Origin: Lutibacter sp.
Lineage (GTDB): Bacteria > Bacteroidota > Bacteroidia > Flavobacteriales > Flavobacteriaceae
Assembly: GCA_027449025.1 (NCBI GenBank)
Contig: DAIDMK010000004.1
Span: forward strand, 62,001 to 126,000
Direction: 5' to 3'
Length of the DNA stretch: 64,000 bases
The position numbers were made by a program, and so were the translations under genes. The notes below the pieces were generated by a model. That model was not told the origin of the DNA. It ran no database searches and saw only the letters and a program-made list of their open reading frames with translations. This document shows, piece by piece, positions 43,031-50,814 of this stretch (position 1 is its first letter; each line of letters starts with the position of its first letter).

Positions 43031-43260
43031 CAGAAAGCTTTTCGGAAACGAAAGGCTTTTTTATTTTCCAATATATATTAGAAAGATGGTAGTAGCGGAG
43101 AGACGAGAAGTTTATCCTACACTATTGAGAGTTGAGTTTCGTAGCCTGTGCTGAGTATGCCGAAGGACCCGCACAGAAAGCTTTTCGGAAACGAAAGGCT
43201 TTTTTATTTTCCAATATATATTAGAAAGATGGTAGTGGCGGAGAGACGAGAAGTTTATCC
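43025..43260 (+). repeat. Tandem duplication of the tRNA-Leu 3' end and terminator
   Basis: 43025-43117 and 43168-43260 (93 bp each, period 143) differ by one base (GTAGTAGCGG against GTAGTGGCGG). Each copy starts with the last bases of the tRNA (CCCGCA) and carries a terminator hairpin AAAGCTTTTCG-GAAA-CGAAAGGCTTT (43034-43059 and 43177-43202). The spacer and the sequence after the second copy belong to two different repeat types (CCTGTGCTGAGTATGCCGAAGG and GAGAAGTTTATCCCGAG). Confidence 0.8.
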
Positions 43261-43310
43261 CGAGCCAGCTTGTCCGATAGGCAGGCGCAGTCGAGGGAAG
43301 GCTTGTAGCC
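43249..43310. repeat. GAGAAGTTTATCCCGAG...GTCGAGGGAAG element, copy 1
   Basis: A ~55-bp element with an inner palindrome around CGATAGGCAGG. The same frame of conserved blocks (GAGAAGTTTATCCCGAG, AGGCAGG, GTCGAGGGAAG) recurs at 47816-47867, beside tRNA-Thr(CGU). Confidence 0.6.
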
Positions 43311-43389
43311 CGCACTCTGAATAAGACTTAAAAGGCAATAAAACAGTTGATTAAATCTATTTTATGCTGTTTTGCCGAAAATTTACCGA

Positions 43390-43456
43390 AAACAAATAAT
43401 GTCTTTATTGATGTTTGGTCGGTTTGTGCTAAATCCGATTTGAGCATAAATTGTTA
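43390..43456 (-). repeat. attC-like repeat, partial copy 3
   Basis: The block GATGTTTGGTCGGTTTGTG CTAAATCCGATTTGAGCATAAATT is shared with 45090-45141 at about 90 percent identity. It sits immediately downstream of the lipoprotein gene stop, in the same relation as the other copies to their genes. Confidence 0.5.
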
Positions 43457-43461
43457 AGAAT

Positions 43462-44262
43462 TTATTTGCATTCATAAATTCCGATTAATGGGTAATTAAA
43501 TTCATTATATTCATAATTATAAGTTCCTTCACTATTACCAGTTATATTTTCATTAGTATAATTTCTAGTTTGGTAATGCTTAAAATTATTAGTTGAACTA
43601 GAAATCCCTCTAAAATCTATAAATGAGAAATTTGAAAAGGGGTTTAATCTATTGTCATAATCTGAGTATTCGGAAATAGTTTGGAAGGTATTTCCATATT
43701 GTTCTTTTTTATAATCAATTTTTGTTAAATTACCATTGTTGTCATATTCGTAAATTGTTGTAATATCAAATTCATAATTTGGTTCATTGTAATCAACAAC
43801 TGTCCTAATTATTCTGTTTTTATTATCATAATAAATATCTTCTGGATATATATAAGTATGGGTAGAATTTGGATAGTTAAAAACAGATATTTCATTTCTT
43901 TTATGTGGTAGAGAATTTGAATTATCATATATAAACTCCGAATAAGTGTAATTATCATTTAACGGAATTTTATAAATTTTTGAAATTCTTCCTAAGTTAT
44001 CATAAACCAAACTATCTCGTGAGATTTCCCCAAGAACATATAAACCTGAATTTGGGGCAACATTATCATAATTTATTCTAGTCATAATTTTATTGCCAGA
44101 ATATATTAATTTATGTTTATAGCTTGGTTCGGAACTACCTAAAATAGATACTTTTTCATAGTCTAATAATTTACAATTATATGATTTTTCTGTTGGTGTT
44201 TCATCTTTAGAACAGCTAATCAGCGTGATTCCAATTATTAAAAGTATTAAATTTTTTTTCAT
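43462..44262 (-). CDS. Lipoprotein with YD/RHS-like repeats
   Basis: 266 residues. Lipobox LISC (Cys17). The body has YD-type repeats: YDNLGRISKIYKI, YDNKNRIIRTVVD and YDNNGNLTKIDYK, typical of short surface lipoproteins of Bacteroidota that resemble RHS beta-strand repeats. No toxin domain is visible. It lies within the attC-like cassette series and has low GC. Function unknown. Confidence 0.75.
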   Translation of the reverse strand: MKKNLILLIIGITLISCSKDETPTEKSYNCKLLDYEKVSILGSSEPSYKHKLIYSGNKIMTRINYDNVAPNSGLYVLGEISRDSLVYDNLGRISKIYKIPLNDNYTYSEFIYDNSNSLPHKRNEISVFNYPNSTHTYIYPEDIYYDNKNRIIRTVVDYNEPNYEFDITTIYEYDNNGNLTKIDYKKEQYGNTFQTISEYSDYDNRLNPFSNFSFIDFRGISSSTNNFKHYQTRNYTNENITGNSEGTYNYEYNEFNYPLIGIYECK

Positions 44263-44281
44263 TACTAATTCAATTTTTAAT

Positions 44282-44417
44282 TTATAGCCAACTAGTTTTA
44301 TAAGATTGGGCTATATAGAAATTGGATATTTTTCCGATGAAGCAATATTATTATTGAATGATTGTTGTTTGTACTGGTTCAAATTTAAGTATAAAGTTTA
44401 TAAGGTGTTGTGTGTAG
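44282..44417 (-). repeat. attC-like repeat, copy 2
   Basis: 136 bp directly downstream of the parE stop. Read on the minus strand it starts CTACACACAACACCTTATAAA and ends CTAGTTGGCTATAA. It aligns with copy 1 in the blocks CAACACCT.ATAAA.TTTAT, AGTACAAAC and GAAAAAT.TCC.ATTT. The outer ends of copies 1 and 2 (TTACACACAAC / CTACACACAAC) bound the parDE unit. Confidence 0.5.
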
Positions 44418-44420
44418 TTT

Positions 44421-44720
44421 TTATTCGGATATTCTTTTCTTTAAATCCACTCTCTCGTGAAGAATTCTCGTGATTTCTACATAATTTTCATTTTGAGTTC
44501 TGTAAAATATAATATGACGATTCGTTTTCATTCCTAATAGACTTTCAGTAATTTCTTCATAGTTTTTTCCTAAAACTGGATTATCTGCAATATCTTGACA
44601 AGTTGAAATCAATATCTCATAATATTTGTCGGCTTGATTCTCAGACCAAAACTCGAAAGTATAATCCCAAATTTTCGATAAATCCTCAACGGCTTTATTG
44701 GTCAATTTATACTTCGCCAT
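44421..44720 (-). CDS. parE: RelE/ParE-type toxin
   Basis: 99 residues. MAKYKLTNKAVEDLSKIWDYTFEFWSENQADKYYEILIST is the ParE N-terminal helix hairpin; later GMKTNRHIIFYRTQNENYVEITRILHERVD completes the RelE/ParE fold. As a ParE-group protein it is expected to act on gyrase rather than cut mRNA. The start overlaps the antitoxin gene by 14 bp. Confidence 0.92.
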   Translation of the reverse strand: MAKYKLTNKAVEDLSKIWDYTFEFWSENQADKYYEILISTCQDIADNPVLGKNYEEITESLLGMKTNRHIIFYRTQNENYVEITRILHERVDLKKRISE

Positions 44721-44964
44721 TTGAGTGTTTTTTCGCTTTTAGAGATTCAAGATATTTTTTCGGGTCAAAATCTTGAGCAATTCCGCTATTAATTCCCTCC
44801 TGAATTGCGTTTCTCAATGCAATGACTTTACTTTCTTCTTCCTCTAAAAGTCGTAATCCTGCTCGTATAACTTCGCTAACATTTTTAAATCGACCTTCTT
44901 TTATTCTACTTTGAACGAATTGGTCAAAATAATTTCCAAGTGATATTGATGTGTTTTTATTCAT
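44707..44964 (-). CDS. parD: ParD-type antitoxin
   Basis: 85 residues. NKNTSISLGNYFDQFVQSRIKEGRFKNVSEVIRAGLRLLEEEE (2-44) is the CopG/ParD ribbon-helix-helix with the GRFKNVSEVIRAGLRLLE hallmark; the acidic/Lys tail would wrap the toxin. It autoregulates the pair by family analogy. Encoded before the toxin, overlapping by 14 bp. Confidence 0.93.
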   Translation of the reverse strand: MNKNTSISLGNYFDQFVQSRIKEGRFKNVSEVIRAGLRLLEEEESKVIALRNAIQEGINSGIAQDFDPKKYLESLKAKKHSNGEV

Positions 44965-45021
44965 TTTGATAAAATTTTAATCAAATATACCAATAATTGG
45001 TATAATATCCAAATTCTCAAA

Positions 45022-45164
45022 TTACACACAACGGTTTAGGGTTATGATTTGTGCGACTGGAAAATCGGAGATTTTTCGGGCGTAGCAAATTGTTTGTTGG
45101 ATGTTTGTCGGTTTGTACTAAACCCGATTTGAGCATAAATTTTATGAGGTGTTGCCAACTGTAA
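45022..45164 (-). repeat. attC-like repeat, copy 1
   Basis: 143 bp downstream of the parE relic. Both ends form an imperfect inverted repeat (TTACACACAAC... at one end, TTACAGTTGGCAAC... at the other, read in opposite directions), with a middle containing GAAAAATCTCCGATTTTCC. This is the ground plan of integron attC sites: long imperfect palindromes after each gene. Confidence 0.5.
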
Positions 45165-45173
45165 TTTATCGTA

Positions 45174-45421
45174 CTAAATTATATTGTTCAAATCTTGCCT
45201 ACCAATAATAGTCATTATCTCAATAATGTCATTATCAATTTTGTAATAAATACTATCAGAACCACAAACGCAACGCCTATATCCATCTTTTATAAAATCA
45301 ACTGATTCAAATGAAAATGGTCGTTGGGCTATAATATCAAAATGCTCAAAAAAGGAGTTGAAATATTTGTCTGCTTGTGCTATTCCAAATTTCTTAACTC
45401 CGTAATGATGAATTCTAATTA
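45174..45421 (-). pseudogene. ParE-type toxin, N-terminus removed by IS982
   Basis: The frame reads LTLIRIHHYGVKKFGIAQADKYF..., PFSFESVDFIKDGYRRCVCGSDSIYYKI..., ending GRQDLNNII and stop at 45174. This is about 82 residues of a ParE-family toxin missing roughly its first ten residues. The 5' end is cut by the IS982 terminal repeat at 45422. No antitoxin gene remains on the far side. Confidence 0.8.
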
Positions 45422-46439
45422 ACGTGAGTTCGATTTAAGCCATAATGCCATTATCTATTATTTCTATATTTAATGAAGGTTTTTTAGGGAAGAAAGAATA
45501 TGCTATTAACCCCGACAATAAATTTGTTATGAAGTTGTCAAAACTTCTATGGCGCGTATGTTCAATTTGGCAGATATTTTTAAGTTGATCATTGACTGAT
45601 TCTATGATTGCTCTTTTTTTGAGCATTATTTTATCGTGTAAATGCATTAAACTATTTTTCATGTTCTTTCTGATTTTGGTAACTAAGTGAACTCCATCAA
45701 CAAAAAGTTGTTCAAATAAATCCTTACCCAAATACCCTTTGTCTCCAAATAATTTTCCAAAAATTCTCTTGTGAAATTTTTCGTTTTTAAGAGGTTCCCT
45801 GTCATCAACATTGGCTTGGGTAAACATAAAATCAAGTATTTCCCCTCTGTCATTTATGATTAAATGTAATTTGAATCCAAAGAACCATCCCAATGAACAT
45901 TGCCCTTTTGTGGCTGCTCCCTTGAATACTTTGTTTTGTTTTTCTCTTTTAATATGACAAGCCCTAACTGGTGTGGAATCTATAAAAGAAACGCCTGTGC
46001 AACTACCCAAACAACAGGTTTTTAGAAAGACACCCATTGGAACCGCTGCCTTTTTCTGCAATTCCACGAATCTATTATAGGAGACTGTCTGCGGAAATTC
46101 ACTTTTCAAGTGCTTTACAACATAATTCAAATAAAAATGTTTCAAATTTCTAAATTGGCCATAATGGAATAAAACCAGAATGGTAATTACTTCGCTGTCG
46201 GACAGTTTGAAGGAACGATTTCTTCGTTTTAAACCATTATTGGATTCAAGAAGGCGTCCGTCCTTCGCTTTTTCAAATTCTTTGCAAAATTCATCTATAA
46301 TAAAGAAAATTTCAGTAATTTTAGAGGTAGAAATCATAGAGATAGTTTTTAGTTATATATTTGATTTTCAACACATTAAATATAAAAAACTATCTCTTCT
46401 TTTCCAAATATTTTATGCTTTTTTATATCGAACTCACGT
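45422..46439. mobile_element. IS982-family insertion sequence, 1018 bp
   Basis: Terminal inverted repeats ACGTGAGTTCGAT (45422-45434) and its complement (46427-46439). Length and single 300-residue transposase fit IS982. There is no matching target duplication: the left flank ends TCTAATTA and the right flank starts TATATTAG. The flanking genes are unrelated fragments, so sequence next to the IS was deleted or rearranged after insertion. Confidence 0.85.
45435..46337 (-). CDS. IS982-family transposase
   Basis: 300 residues, full length. DDE signature: FIDSTPVRACHI (first Asp), KLFGDKGYLG (second Asp) and KRAIIESVNDQLKN (Glu). A Cys-rich middle (KTCCLGSCTG) is present. The ORF is intact, so the element may be active. 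It starts 90 bp inside the right end of the IS. Confidence 0.93.
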   Translation of the reverse strand: MISTSKITEIFFIIDEFCKEFEKAKDGRLLESNNGLKRRNRSFKLSDSEVITILVLFHYGQFRNLKHFYLNYVVKHLKSEFPQTVSYNRFVELQKKAAVPMGVFLKTCCLGSCTGVSFIDSTPVRACHIKREKQNKVFKGAATKGQCSLGWFFGFKLHLIINDRGEILDFMFTQANVDDREPLKNEKFHKRIFGKLFGDKGYLGKDLFEQLFVDGVHLVTKIRKNMKNSLMHLHDKIMLKKRAIIESVNDQLKNICQIEHTRHRSFDNFITNLLSGLIAYSFFPKKPSLNIEIIDNGIMA

Positions 46440-46526
46440 TATATTAGGAATTGCTTTCATTATATTTAACCCTAATTCATTAAGTGAGTTGAATGCCAAT
46501 TCTCTCCAATCTGATATTGTTTCCAT
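46434..46526 (-). pseudogene. 5' fragment of a probable MscS-like membrane protein, cut by IS982
   Basis: The ATG at 46526 opens METISDWRELAFNSLNELGLN then IMKAIPNI, after which the frame enters the IS terminal repeat and stops (TGA at 46434-46436). The start resembles the N-terminus of flavobacterial mechanosensitive-channel-type proteins (W..L...SL..LG..I..A.PNI before the first helix). Only about 29 native codons remain, so the family call is tentative. Confidence 0.45.
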
Positions 46527-46554
46527 TTTTAGTTATTAAGTTATGTTAGTTTAG

Positions 46555-46734
46555 TTATTTATTATGATTCTTCTTTTTGAAAAAACTTTCAGCAGCCTCC
46601 GCATAATTTACAGAAAACAAACTTGCTGTTTCCATAAATAATTTAAAAGCGGCAATATCTCCCATTACCTTTTTCTTTAGATCTTCTGGGACTTCTTTGG
46701 GTGGTTGCCCTATTTTTTTAAAAGGGTTATCCAT
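46555..46734 (-). CDS. Small protein co-encoded with the sigma factor (59 aa)
   Basis: 59 residues, MDNPFKKIGQPPKEVPEDLKKK..., ending AEAAESFFKKKNHNK. The Pro-rich start and amphipathic helices suggest a small soluble protein. It begins 4 bp after the sigma-factor stop and ends 28 bp before the truncated membrane-protein gene, so the three formed an operon. No named family is recognised. It could be a regulator or partner of the sigma factor. Confidence 0.7.
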   Translation of the reverse strand: MDNPFKKIGQPPKEVPEDLKKKVMGDIAAFKLFMETASLFSVNYAEAAESFFKKKNHNK

Positions 46735-46738
46735 AACA

Positions 46739-47308
46739 TTAATTTATTTCATTATACAATTTAACAACTCGGGCTTTGGCTCTTTTAAGTCTCATTTTAA
46801 CGGCGCTTTCTCCTATTTCCAGTGTATTTACAAGCTCTTTTATTGATAAATCATCTTGGTACTTTAATAAAAGAATCATTTTATCTTCTGGATCAGCTTT
46901 TTCCATTACTTTTTGTAATTTATCTACCTTTAATTGAAAAAGGTTGAAATCATCTGTTTCAATCAATAAATTTTCATTTTCTTCAATAGGGACAGATCTA
47001 TCCTTCATTTTTTTTGCAACATCTCTATTTACATAATTAACACAAATATTATAAGTAAATGCATATAACCAAGTAAAAAACTTTGATTTCCCATTAAAGC
47101 TCCCAAGTTTTACATATAGTTTTAAAAAGACCTCCTGGGTAAGATCTTGCGCCTCATATTCATCTCTTGAAAAGCTCCAACATTTATTATACACAATTTT
47201 ACTGTATCTATCATATAAAACACCAAAAAGCACAGTGTTTTTAGATAATACAATTTTATCTACCAGTTCTTCATCTGTCAAACATGTAAAAGAATCGTTG
47301 GTTCTCAA
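46739..47308 (-). CDS. RNA polymerase sigma-70 factor, ECF type
   Basis: 189 residues. Region 2: LFGVLYDRYSKIVYNKCWSFSRDEYEAQDLTQEVFLKLYVKL (about 28-69); region 4: MILLLKYQDDLSIKELVNTLEIGESAVKMRLKRAKARV (about 145-182) with the helix-turn-helix. No adjacent anti-sigma gene with a membrane helix is seen. It heads the operon with the 59-residue protein and the truncated MscS-like gene. Confidence 0.93.
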   Translation of the reverse strand: MRTNDSFTCLTDEELVDKIVLSKNTVLFGVLYDRYSKIVYNKCWSFSRDEYEAQDLTQEVFLKLYVKLGSFNGKSKFFTWLYAFTYNICVNYVNRDVAKKMKDRSVPIEENENLLIETDDFNLFQLKVDKLQKVMEKADPEDKMILLLKYQDDLSIKELVNTLEIGESAVKMRLKRAKARVVKLYNEIN

Positions 47309-47492
47309 GTTTTAATTTTTCTAATATAGTTAGACACACTTATTTTAAAAAGTCACATCCTAAATTAAAATTAAGCTTTTTTATTGGATTCTAAATAGTT
47401 GTTTTCAAATTAAATCAACATTAAGAAACATGCGTAATCGTTCTAAATTATCGCTTTTATAGAAAATTTAGAAATTGAAAAAAAGAAGAAAT

Positions 47493-47500
47493 TATATTTG
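47493..47500 (+). promoter_or_regulatory. -7 box before tRNA-Thr(UGU)
   Basis: TATATTTG, 41 bp upstream of the tRNA. A possible -33 half ATTG lies at 47474-47477 but the spacing (15 bp) is short. Confidence 0.45.
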
Positions 47501-47541
47501 CGTATTATTTAAAAAGTATCTTTATTTGCAGTCTATAAAAA

Positions 47542-47618
47542 GCCGATGTAGCTCAGCTGGCTAGAGCAGCTGATTTGTAATCAGCAGGTCGTGGGTTCGA
47601 GTCCCTCTATCGGCTCCA
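47542..47618 (+). tRNA. tRNA-Thr(TGT), CCA encoded
   Basis: 74 nt plus an encoded CCA (47616-47618). Acceptor GCCGATG/TATCGGC with a terminal G-T, anticodon stem GCTGA/TCAGC with loop TTTGTAA (anticodon TGT, Thr), T-loop TTCGAGT. Confidence 0.95.
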
Positions 47619-47649
47619 AAAAGCCTCTTCAAAATGAAGGGGCTTTTTT
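47618..47649 (+). terminator. Terminator after tRNA-Thr(UGU)
   Basis: AAAAAGCCTCTTC (47618-47630) pairs with GAAGGGGCTTTTT (47636-47648; one G-U) with a T-run. Confidence 0.75.
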
Positions 47650-47719
47650 TATTTCTAATCCAAAAGAATCAATCCTGTTTTTTTATTTCAATATCCCTTA
47701 GTACATTAGCACTACAAAT

Positions 47720-47792
47720 GCCGACATAGCTCAGTTGGTAGAGCAGCTGAATCGTAATCAGCAGGTCGTGGGTTCGAGCCCCTCTGTCGGCT
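47720..47792 (+). tRNA. tRNA-Thr(CGT)
   Basis: 73 nt. Acceptor GCCGACA/TGTCGGC, anticodon stem GCTGA/TCAGC with loop ATCGTAA (anticodon CGT, Thr ACG), T-loop TTCGAGC. CCA not encoded. Its last 16 bases are duplicated 90 bp downstream. Confidence 0.95.
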
Positions 47793-47934
47793 CATTGATA
47801 GTGAAAAGTTTTGGCGAGAAGTTTATCCCGAGAAAACCTGTTTGAAAGGCAGGTGACGTCGAGGGAAGCCCCTCTGTCGGCTCATTGATAGTGAAAAGTT
47901 TTGGCGAGAAGTTTATCCCGAGAAAACCTGTTTG
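47777..47934 (+). repeat. Tandem duplication of the tRNA-Thr(CGU) 3' end
   Basis: 47777-47844 and 47867-47934 are identical over 68 bp (period 90). Each copy carries AGCCCCTCTGTCGGCT (the tRNA 3' end), ATTGATAGTGAAAAG and the start of the GAGAAGTTTATCCCGAG element. The first unit also contains the rest of that element (CCTG...AGGCAGG..GTCGAGGGAAG). Confidence 0.85.
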
Positions 47935-47942
47935 CAATGTTA

Positions 47943-48446
47943 TTAAGTTAACACTATGACGCCTTTTTTATCATCCGATAAAAAAATGAATCACATCACG
48001 TTTATCGCACTATGCGATGCCTCGCCTACTCGGCATGACAAAAGGAACGATTAAAAAAACAAACTTATTACCTTGTCATTGCTTCGCCAATTCACAAAGA
48101 CAATTCGCTAGGAGCGCCAAAATAAATTTAATTATTCGTTTTTAATTCAAATTTCGGGTTAAGGATTACTTCACTTATTCTTATTTTGTTTTGAAGTTCA
48201 GCAAACCTTTTTTGAAGAGGAAATTCTAGCGTTTCGAGCTTGTGAATCCCGCCTGCGGCCAGCAGCCAATATGTTCAACAGATCGCCACGCTACGCTCAC
48301 AACGACGGATTGCAACGTAAAGCCTGACCCGTAGGGGAACGCCCAAAATAGTATAAAAATCAAACCGAATTCAAAAAATTAATTAAATCTGTTTTTTGCT
48401 ATTTTATATTCATTAAATTTGAACGAATTTAAAATTGATGATTTAG
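47943..48446. other. Repeat-rich gap before udk
   Basis: About 500 bp without a supported gene. It holds a palindrome-rich stretch (TATCGCACTATGCGATGCCTCGCC, about 48001-48024), two GCTTCGCCAATTC/TTCGCTAGGAGCGCC fragments, and the D copy of the repeat family (about 48250-48344: ...GACCCGTAGGGGAACGCCC). The udk leader begins after about 48360. Confidence 0.4.
48250..48344 (+). repeat. Repeat-family copy D
   Basis: Ends GACCCGTAGGGGAACGCCC, like copies C and E, and contains GATTGCAACGTAAAGCCTGACCC, parallel to ACTTGCAACGAACAGCACGACCCC in copy C. The 5' part is replaced by other sequence. Confidence 0.5.
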
Positions 48447-49052
48447 ATGCTGATAATTGGAATAGCCGGAGGGACAGGAAGCGGAAAAACAACTGTTGTG
48501 AATCAAATTATACACGAATTGCCCACGGATGAAGTTTGCGTAATTTCACAAGACTCCTACTACAATATAACCACGGACTTGTCATATGAGGAACGCACAA
48601 AAATTAATTTTGACCATCCAAAAGCCATTGATTTTGACTTGTTGGTTGACCATTTAAAAAAATTAAAAAACGGCGAAATTATTGAACAACCTGTTTATTC
48701 CTTTGTAACCCACAATCGCACCGCGGATACCTTAATTACGCATCCAAGAAAAGTTGTAATTGTTGAAGGAATCCTTATCTTTAACAACAAGGAATTGCGT
48801 GATTTGTTTGATATCAAAATATTTGTGCATGCTGATACAGATGAACGTTTAATACGACGCGTAAAGCGGGATATTGAAGAGCGTGGTCGAAATATTACTG
48901 AAGTACTGGATCGTTATCAGAACACTTTAAAGCCTATGCATCAGCAATTTATAGAACCAACAAAAAATTATGCCGATATAATTATCCCAAACGATCGCTA
49001 CAATACGGTAGCCATTGATATTGTTAGAACCGTAATAAGCCACAAACTTTAG
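48447..49052 (+). CDS. udk: Uridine kinase
   Basis: 201 residues. P-loop GGTGSGKTT (about 8-16), SQDSYYNIT (substrate Asp/Tyr), FDHPKAID, VEGILIF (Walker B-like) and RRVKRDIEERGR (lid arginines). It phosphorylates uridine and cytidine in pyrimidine salvage. Followed with no gap by the DivIC-like gene. Confidence 0.95.
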   Translation: MLIIGIAGGTGSGKTTVVNQIIHELPTDEVCVISQDSYYNITTDLSYEERTKINFDHPKAIDFDLLVDHLKKLKNGEIIEQPVYSFVTHNRTADTLITHPRKVVIVEGILIFNNKELRDLFDIKIFVHADTDERLIRRVKRDIEERGRNITEVLDRYQNTLKPMHQQFIEPTKNYADIIIPNDRYNTVAIDIVRTVISHKL

Positions 49053-49376
49053 TTGATGACTTTTAAGCAAATAAAAAACAAACCAGTTGTAAAAGTTATT
49101 ACGAACAGATACGTAATGATACTTGCAATATTTATTGTTTGGATGGTTTTTTTTGATGAAAATTCGTGGATAAATCATAACGAATTTGACAAGGAAATTG
49201 ATAAGCTTAAAAGTGAAAAAGAATATTACAAGTCGCAAATTGATTCGGATAAAGCGTTTATAAACAAACACAATGACCGTGAAGAGTTGGAAAAATTCGC
49301 AAGGGAACAATATAAAATGAAGAAAGAAAATGAGGAAATTTATATTATTGAATACGACACAATTCCTAAAAAATAG
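49053..49376 (+). CDS. FtsB/DivIC-family septum formation initiator
   Basis: 107 residues: cytoplasmic start, one helix MILAIFIVWMVFFDENSWI (about 22-40), then a periplasmic coiled coil (EIDKLKSEKEYYKSQIDSDKAFI, about 47-69) and the DREELEKFAREQYKMKKENEEIYII end typical of DivIC/FtsB, part of the divisome. The ATG (a TTGATG context) directly follows the udk stop. Confidence 0.87.
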   Translation: MMTFKQIKNKPVVKVITNRYVMILAIFIVWMVFFDENSWINHNEFDKEIDKLKSEKEYYKSQIDSDKAFINKHNDREELEKFAREQYKMKKENEEIYIIEYDTIPKK

Positions 49377-49458
49377 CTATAATTATTTAGCAAATTAATA
49401 AGACCAAAGGGCGTAGTATTAAGTTATATTTCCGATTTTTGTTTCATATAACTTTATT

Positions 49459-50814
49459 ATGAGCAGTTTTATTACACAAGAATTTCCGCCAGTTTCTGCT
49501 GCTGCCTGGAAGCAAAAAATTCAGGTCGATTTGAAAGGAGCAGAATATAATGAAACCCTTCTCACAAAAACCAATGAAGGAATTACCATCAAGCCTTTTT
49601 ACCACGCAGATGACTTTGAAAAACTAGAAATTCCTATTTCAAAAGAAGATTTTAAAATTTGTCAAAAAATAATTATTTCATCGGAAGTTAAAGCAAATTT
49701 AAAAGCGATTGACATCACCAATAAAGGCGCAAATGCCGTGAAATTTGTTGCTAAAAAGCCTTTCGATTATATCTTATTATTTAAAAGCTTACTGAATAGA
49801 AAAATTGAATTTCATTTTGAATTTGAATTTTTATCGGAAGCGTTTATAGATGAACTTGCCAAATTGTTAAAAAACGAAACAGCGTTTTACAATATTGATA
49901 TTATAGGCAAACTGGCAAAAACCGGAAATTGGTACAAATCATTAAATGATGATTTTAAAACTTTAGAAACGATTATTCATAAAAATCCGACTGCATTTAT
50001 ATTGGGTGTCAATGCCGATATTTATCAAAATGCCGGTGCAAATACCGTGCAGCAAGTGGCTTATGCTTTGGCAATCGCCAACGAATATTTAACAAGGTTT
50101 GGTAGTGAAATAGCCAATAAAATTCAATTTAATTTCGCAATTGGCAACAATTATTTCTTTGAAATTTCAAAAATCAGAGCCTTTAAATACGATTATAATT
50201 TAATGCTTTCTGCATACAATACCAGTGCCAATGCAGTTGTTTTTACCGAGCCAACTTTGCGCAACAAAACAATTTACGATTATAACGTAAATTTGCTTCG
50301 CACCACCACCGAAAGTATGAGTGCCATTTTAGGCGGCGCAAACACCATTTCTAATTGTGCTTATGATGTGCGGTTTCACGATTCCAATGATTTTGGCGAC
50401 CGAATAGCAAGAAACCAATTGCTCATTTTAAAGGAGGAAAGCGGTTTTAAACAAGCACAGCACTTTGCCACAGATTCTTATTATATTGAAGCAATTACCA
50501 AACAAATAGCCGAAAAGGCATTGGACGTTTTTAAGGAAATTGAAAAAGGAGGTGGGTTTTTATCTCAATTAAAGGAAGGAAAAATTCAGCGAAAAATTAA
50601 AGAAAATGCGCAGAAAGAACAAGCGCAATTTGACGCCGGTGAATTGGTTTTATTGGGAACCAATAAATATCCGAATGAAAAAGATAACATGAAAAATGAT
50701 ATACAGGCCAATCCTTTTGTTGCAAGAAACCCACAAAAAACCCTAATTATTCCTATAATCCCAGTTAGATTGGCGGAAAAATTAGAGCAAAAAAGACTTA
50801 AAAATGAAGCGTAA
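49459..50814 (+). CDS. mutA: Methylmalonyl-CoA mutase small subunit
   Basis: 451 residues, shorter than some because the C-terminal B12-binding region is absent or minimal. The barrel homologous to MutB is present ([49 protein letters not shown]). The small subunit is non-catalytic and stabilises MutB. It overlaps mutB by 11 bp. Partner of MeaB at 28783. Confidence 0.92.
   Translation: MSSFITQEFPPVSAAAWKQKIQVDLKGAEYNETLLTKTNEGITIKPFYHADDFEKLEIPISKEDFKICQKIIISSEVKANLKAIDITNKGANAVKFVAKKPFDYILLFKSLLNRKIEFHFEFEFLSEAFIDELAKLLKNETAFYNIDIIGKLAKTGNWYKSLNDDFKTLETIIHKNPTAFILGVNADIYQNAGANTVQQVAYALAIANEYLTRFGSEIANKIQFNFAIGNNYFFEISKIRAFKYDYNLMLSAYNTSANAVVFTEPTLRNKTIYDYNVNLLRTTTESMSAILGGANTISNCAYDVRFHDSNDFGDRIARNQLLILKEESGFKQAQHFATDSYYIEAITKQIAEKALDVFKEIEKGGGFLSQLKEGKIQRKIKENAQKEQAQFDAGELVLLGTNKYPNEKDNMKNDIQANPFVARNPQKTLIIPIIPVRLAEKLEQKRLKNEA

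Noticed and set aside
42907-43092. ORF of 61 codons across the tRNA-Leu(UAG)
   Set aside because: It translates the tRNA itself and its terminator (NNAGVVKLVDTPDLGSG is a typical tRNA-Leu read-through artefact).
43112-43315. 67-codon minus-strand ORF in the duplicated region
   Set aside because: It lies wholly in repeat and terminator sequence and has no protein-like features.
43462-44262. Thought of the YD-repeat lipoprotein as a polymorphic toxin
   Set aside because: It is only 266 residues, has no C-terminal toxin domain or adjacent immunity gene, and fits short surface lipoproteins better.
48001-48124. Possible CRISPR-like repeats in the palindromic stretch before udk
   Set aside because: The short strings (TTCGC, GCGATGCC) are not regularly spaced and no repeat-spacer pattern exists. 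No CRISPR array or cas gene was seen anywhere in the window.
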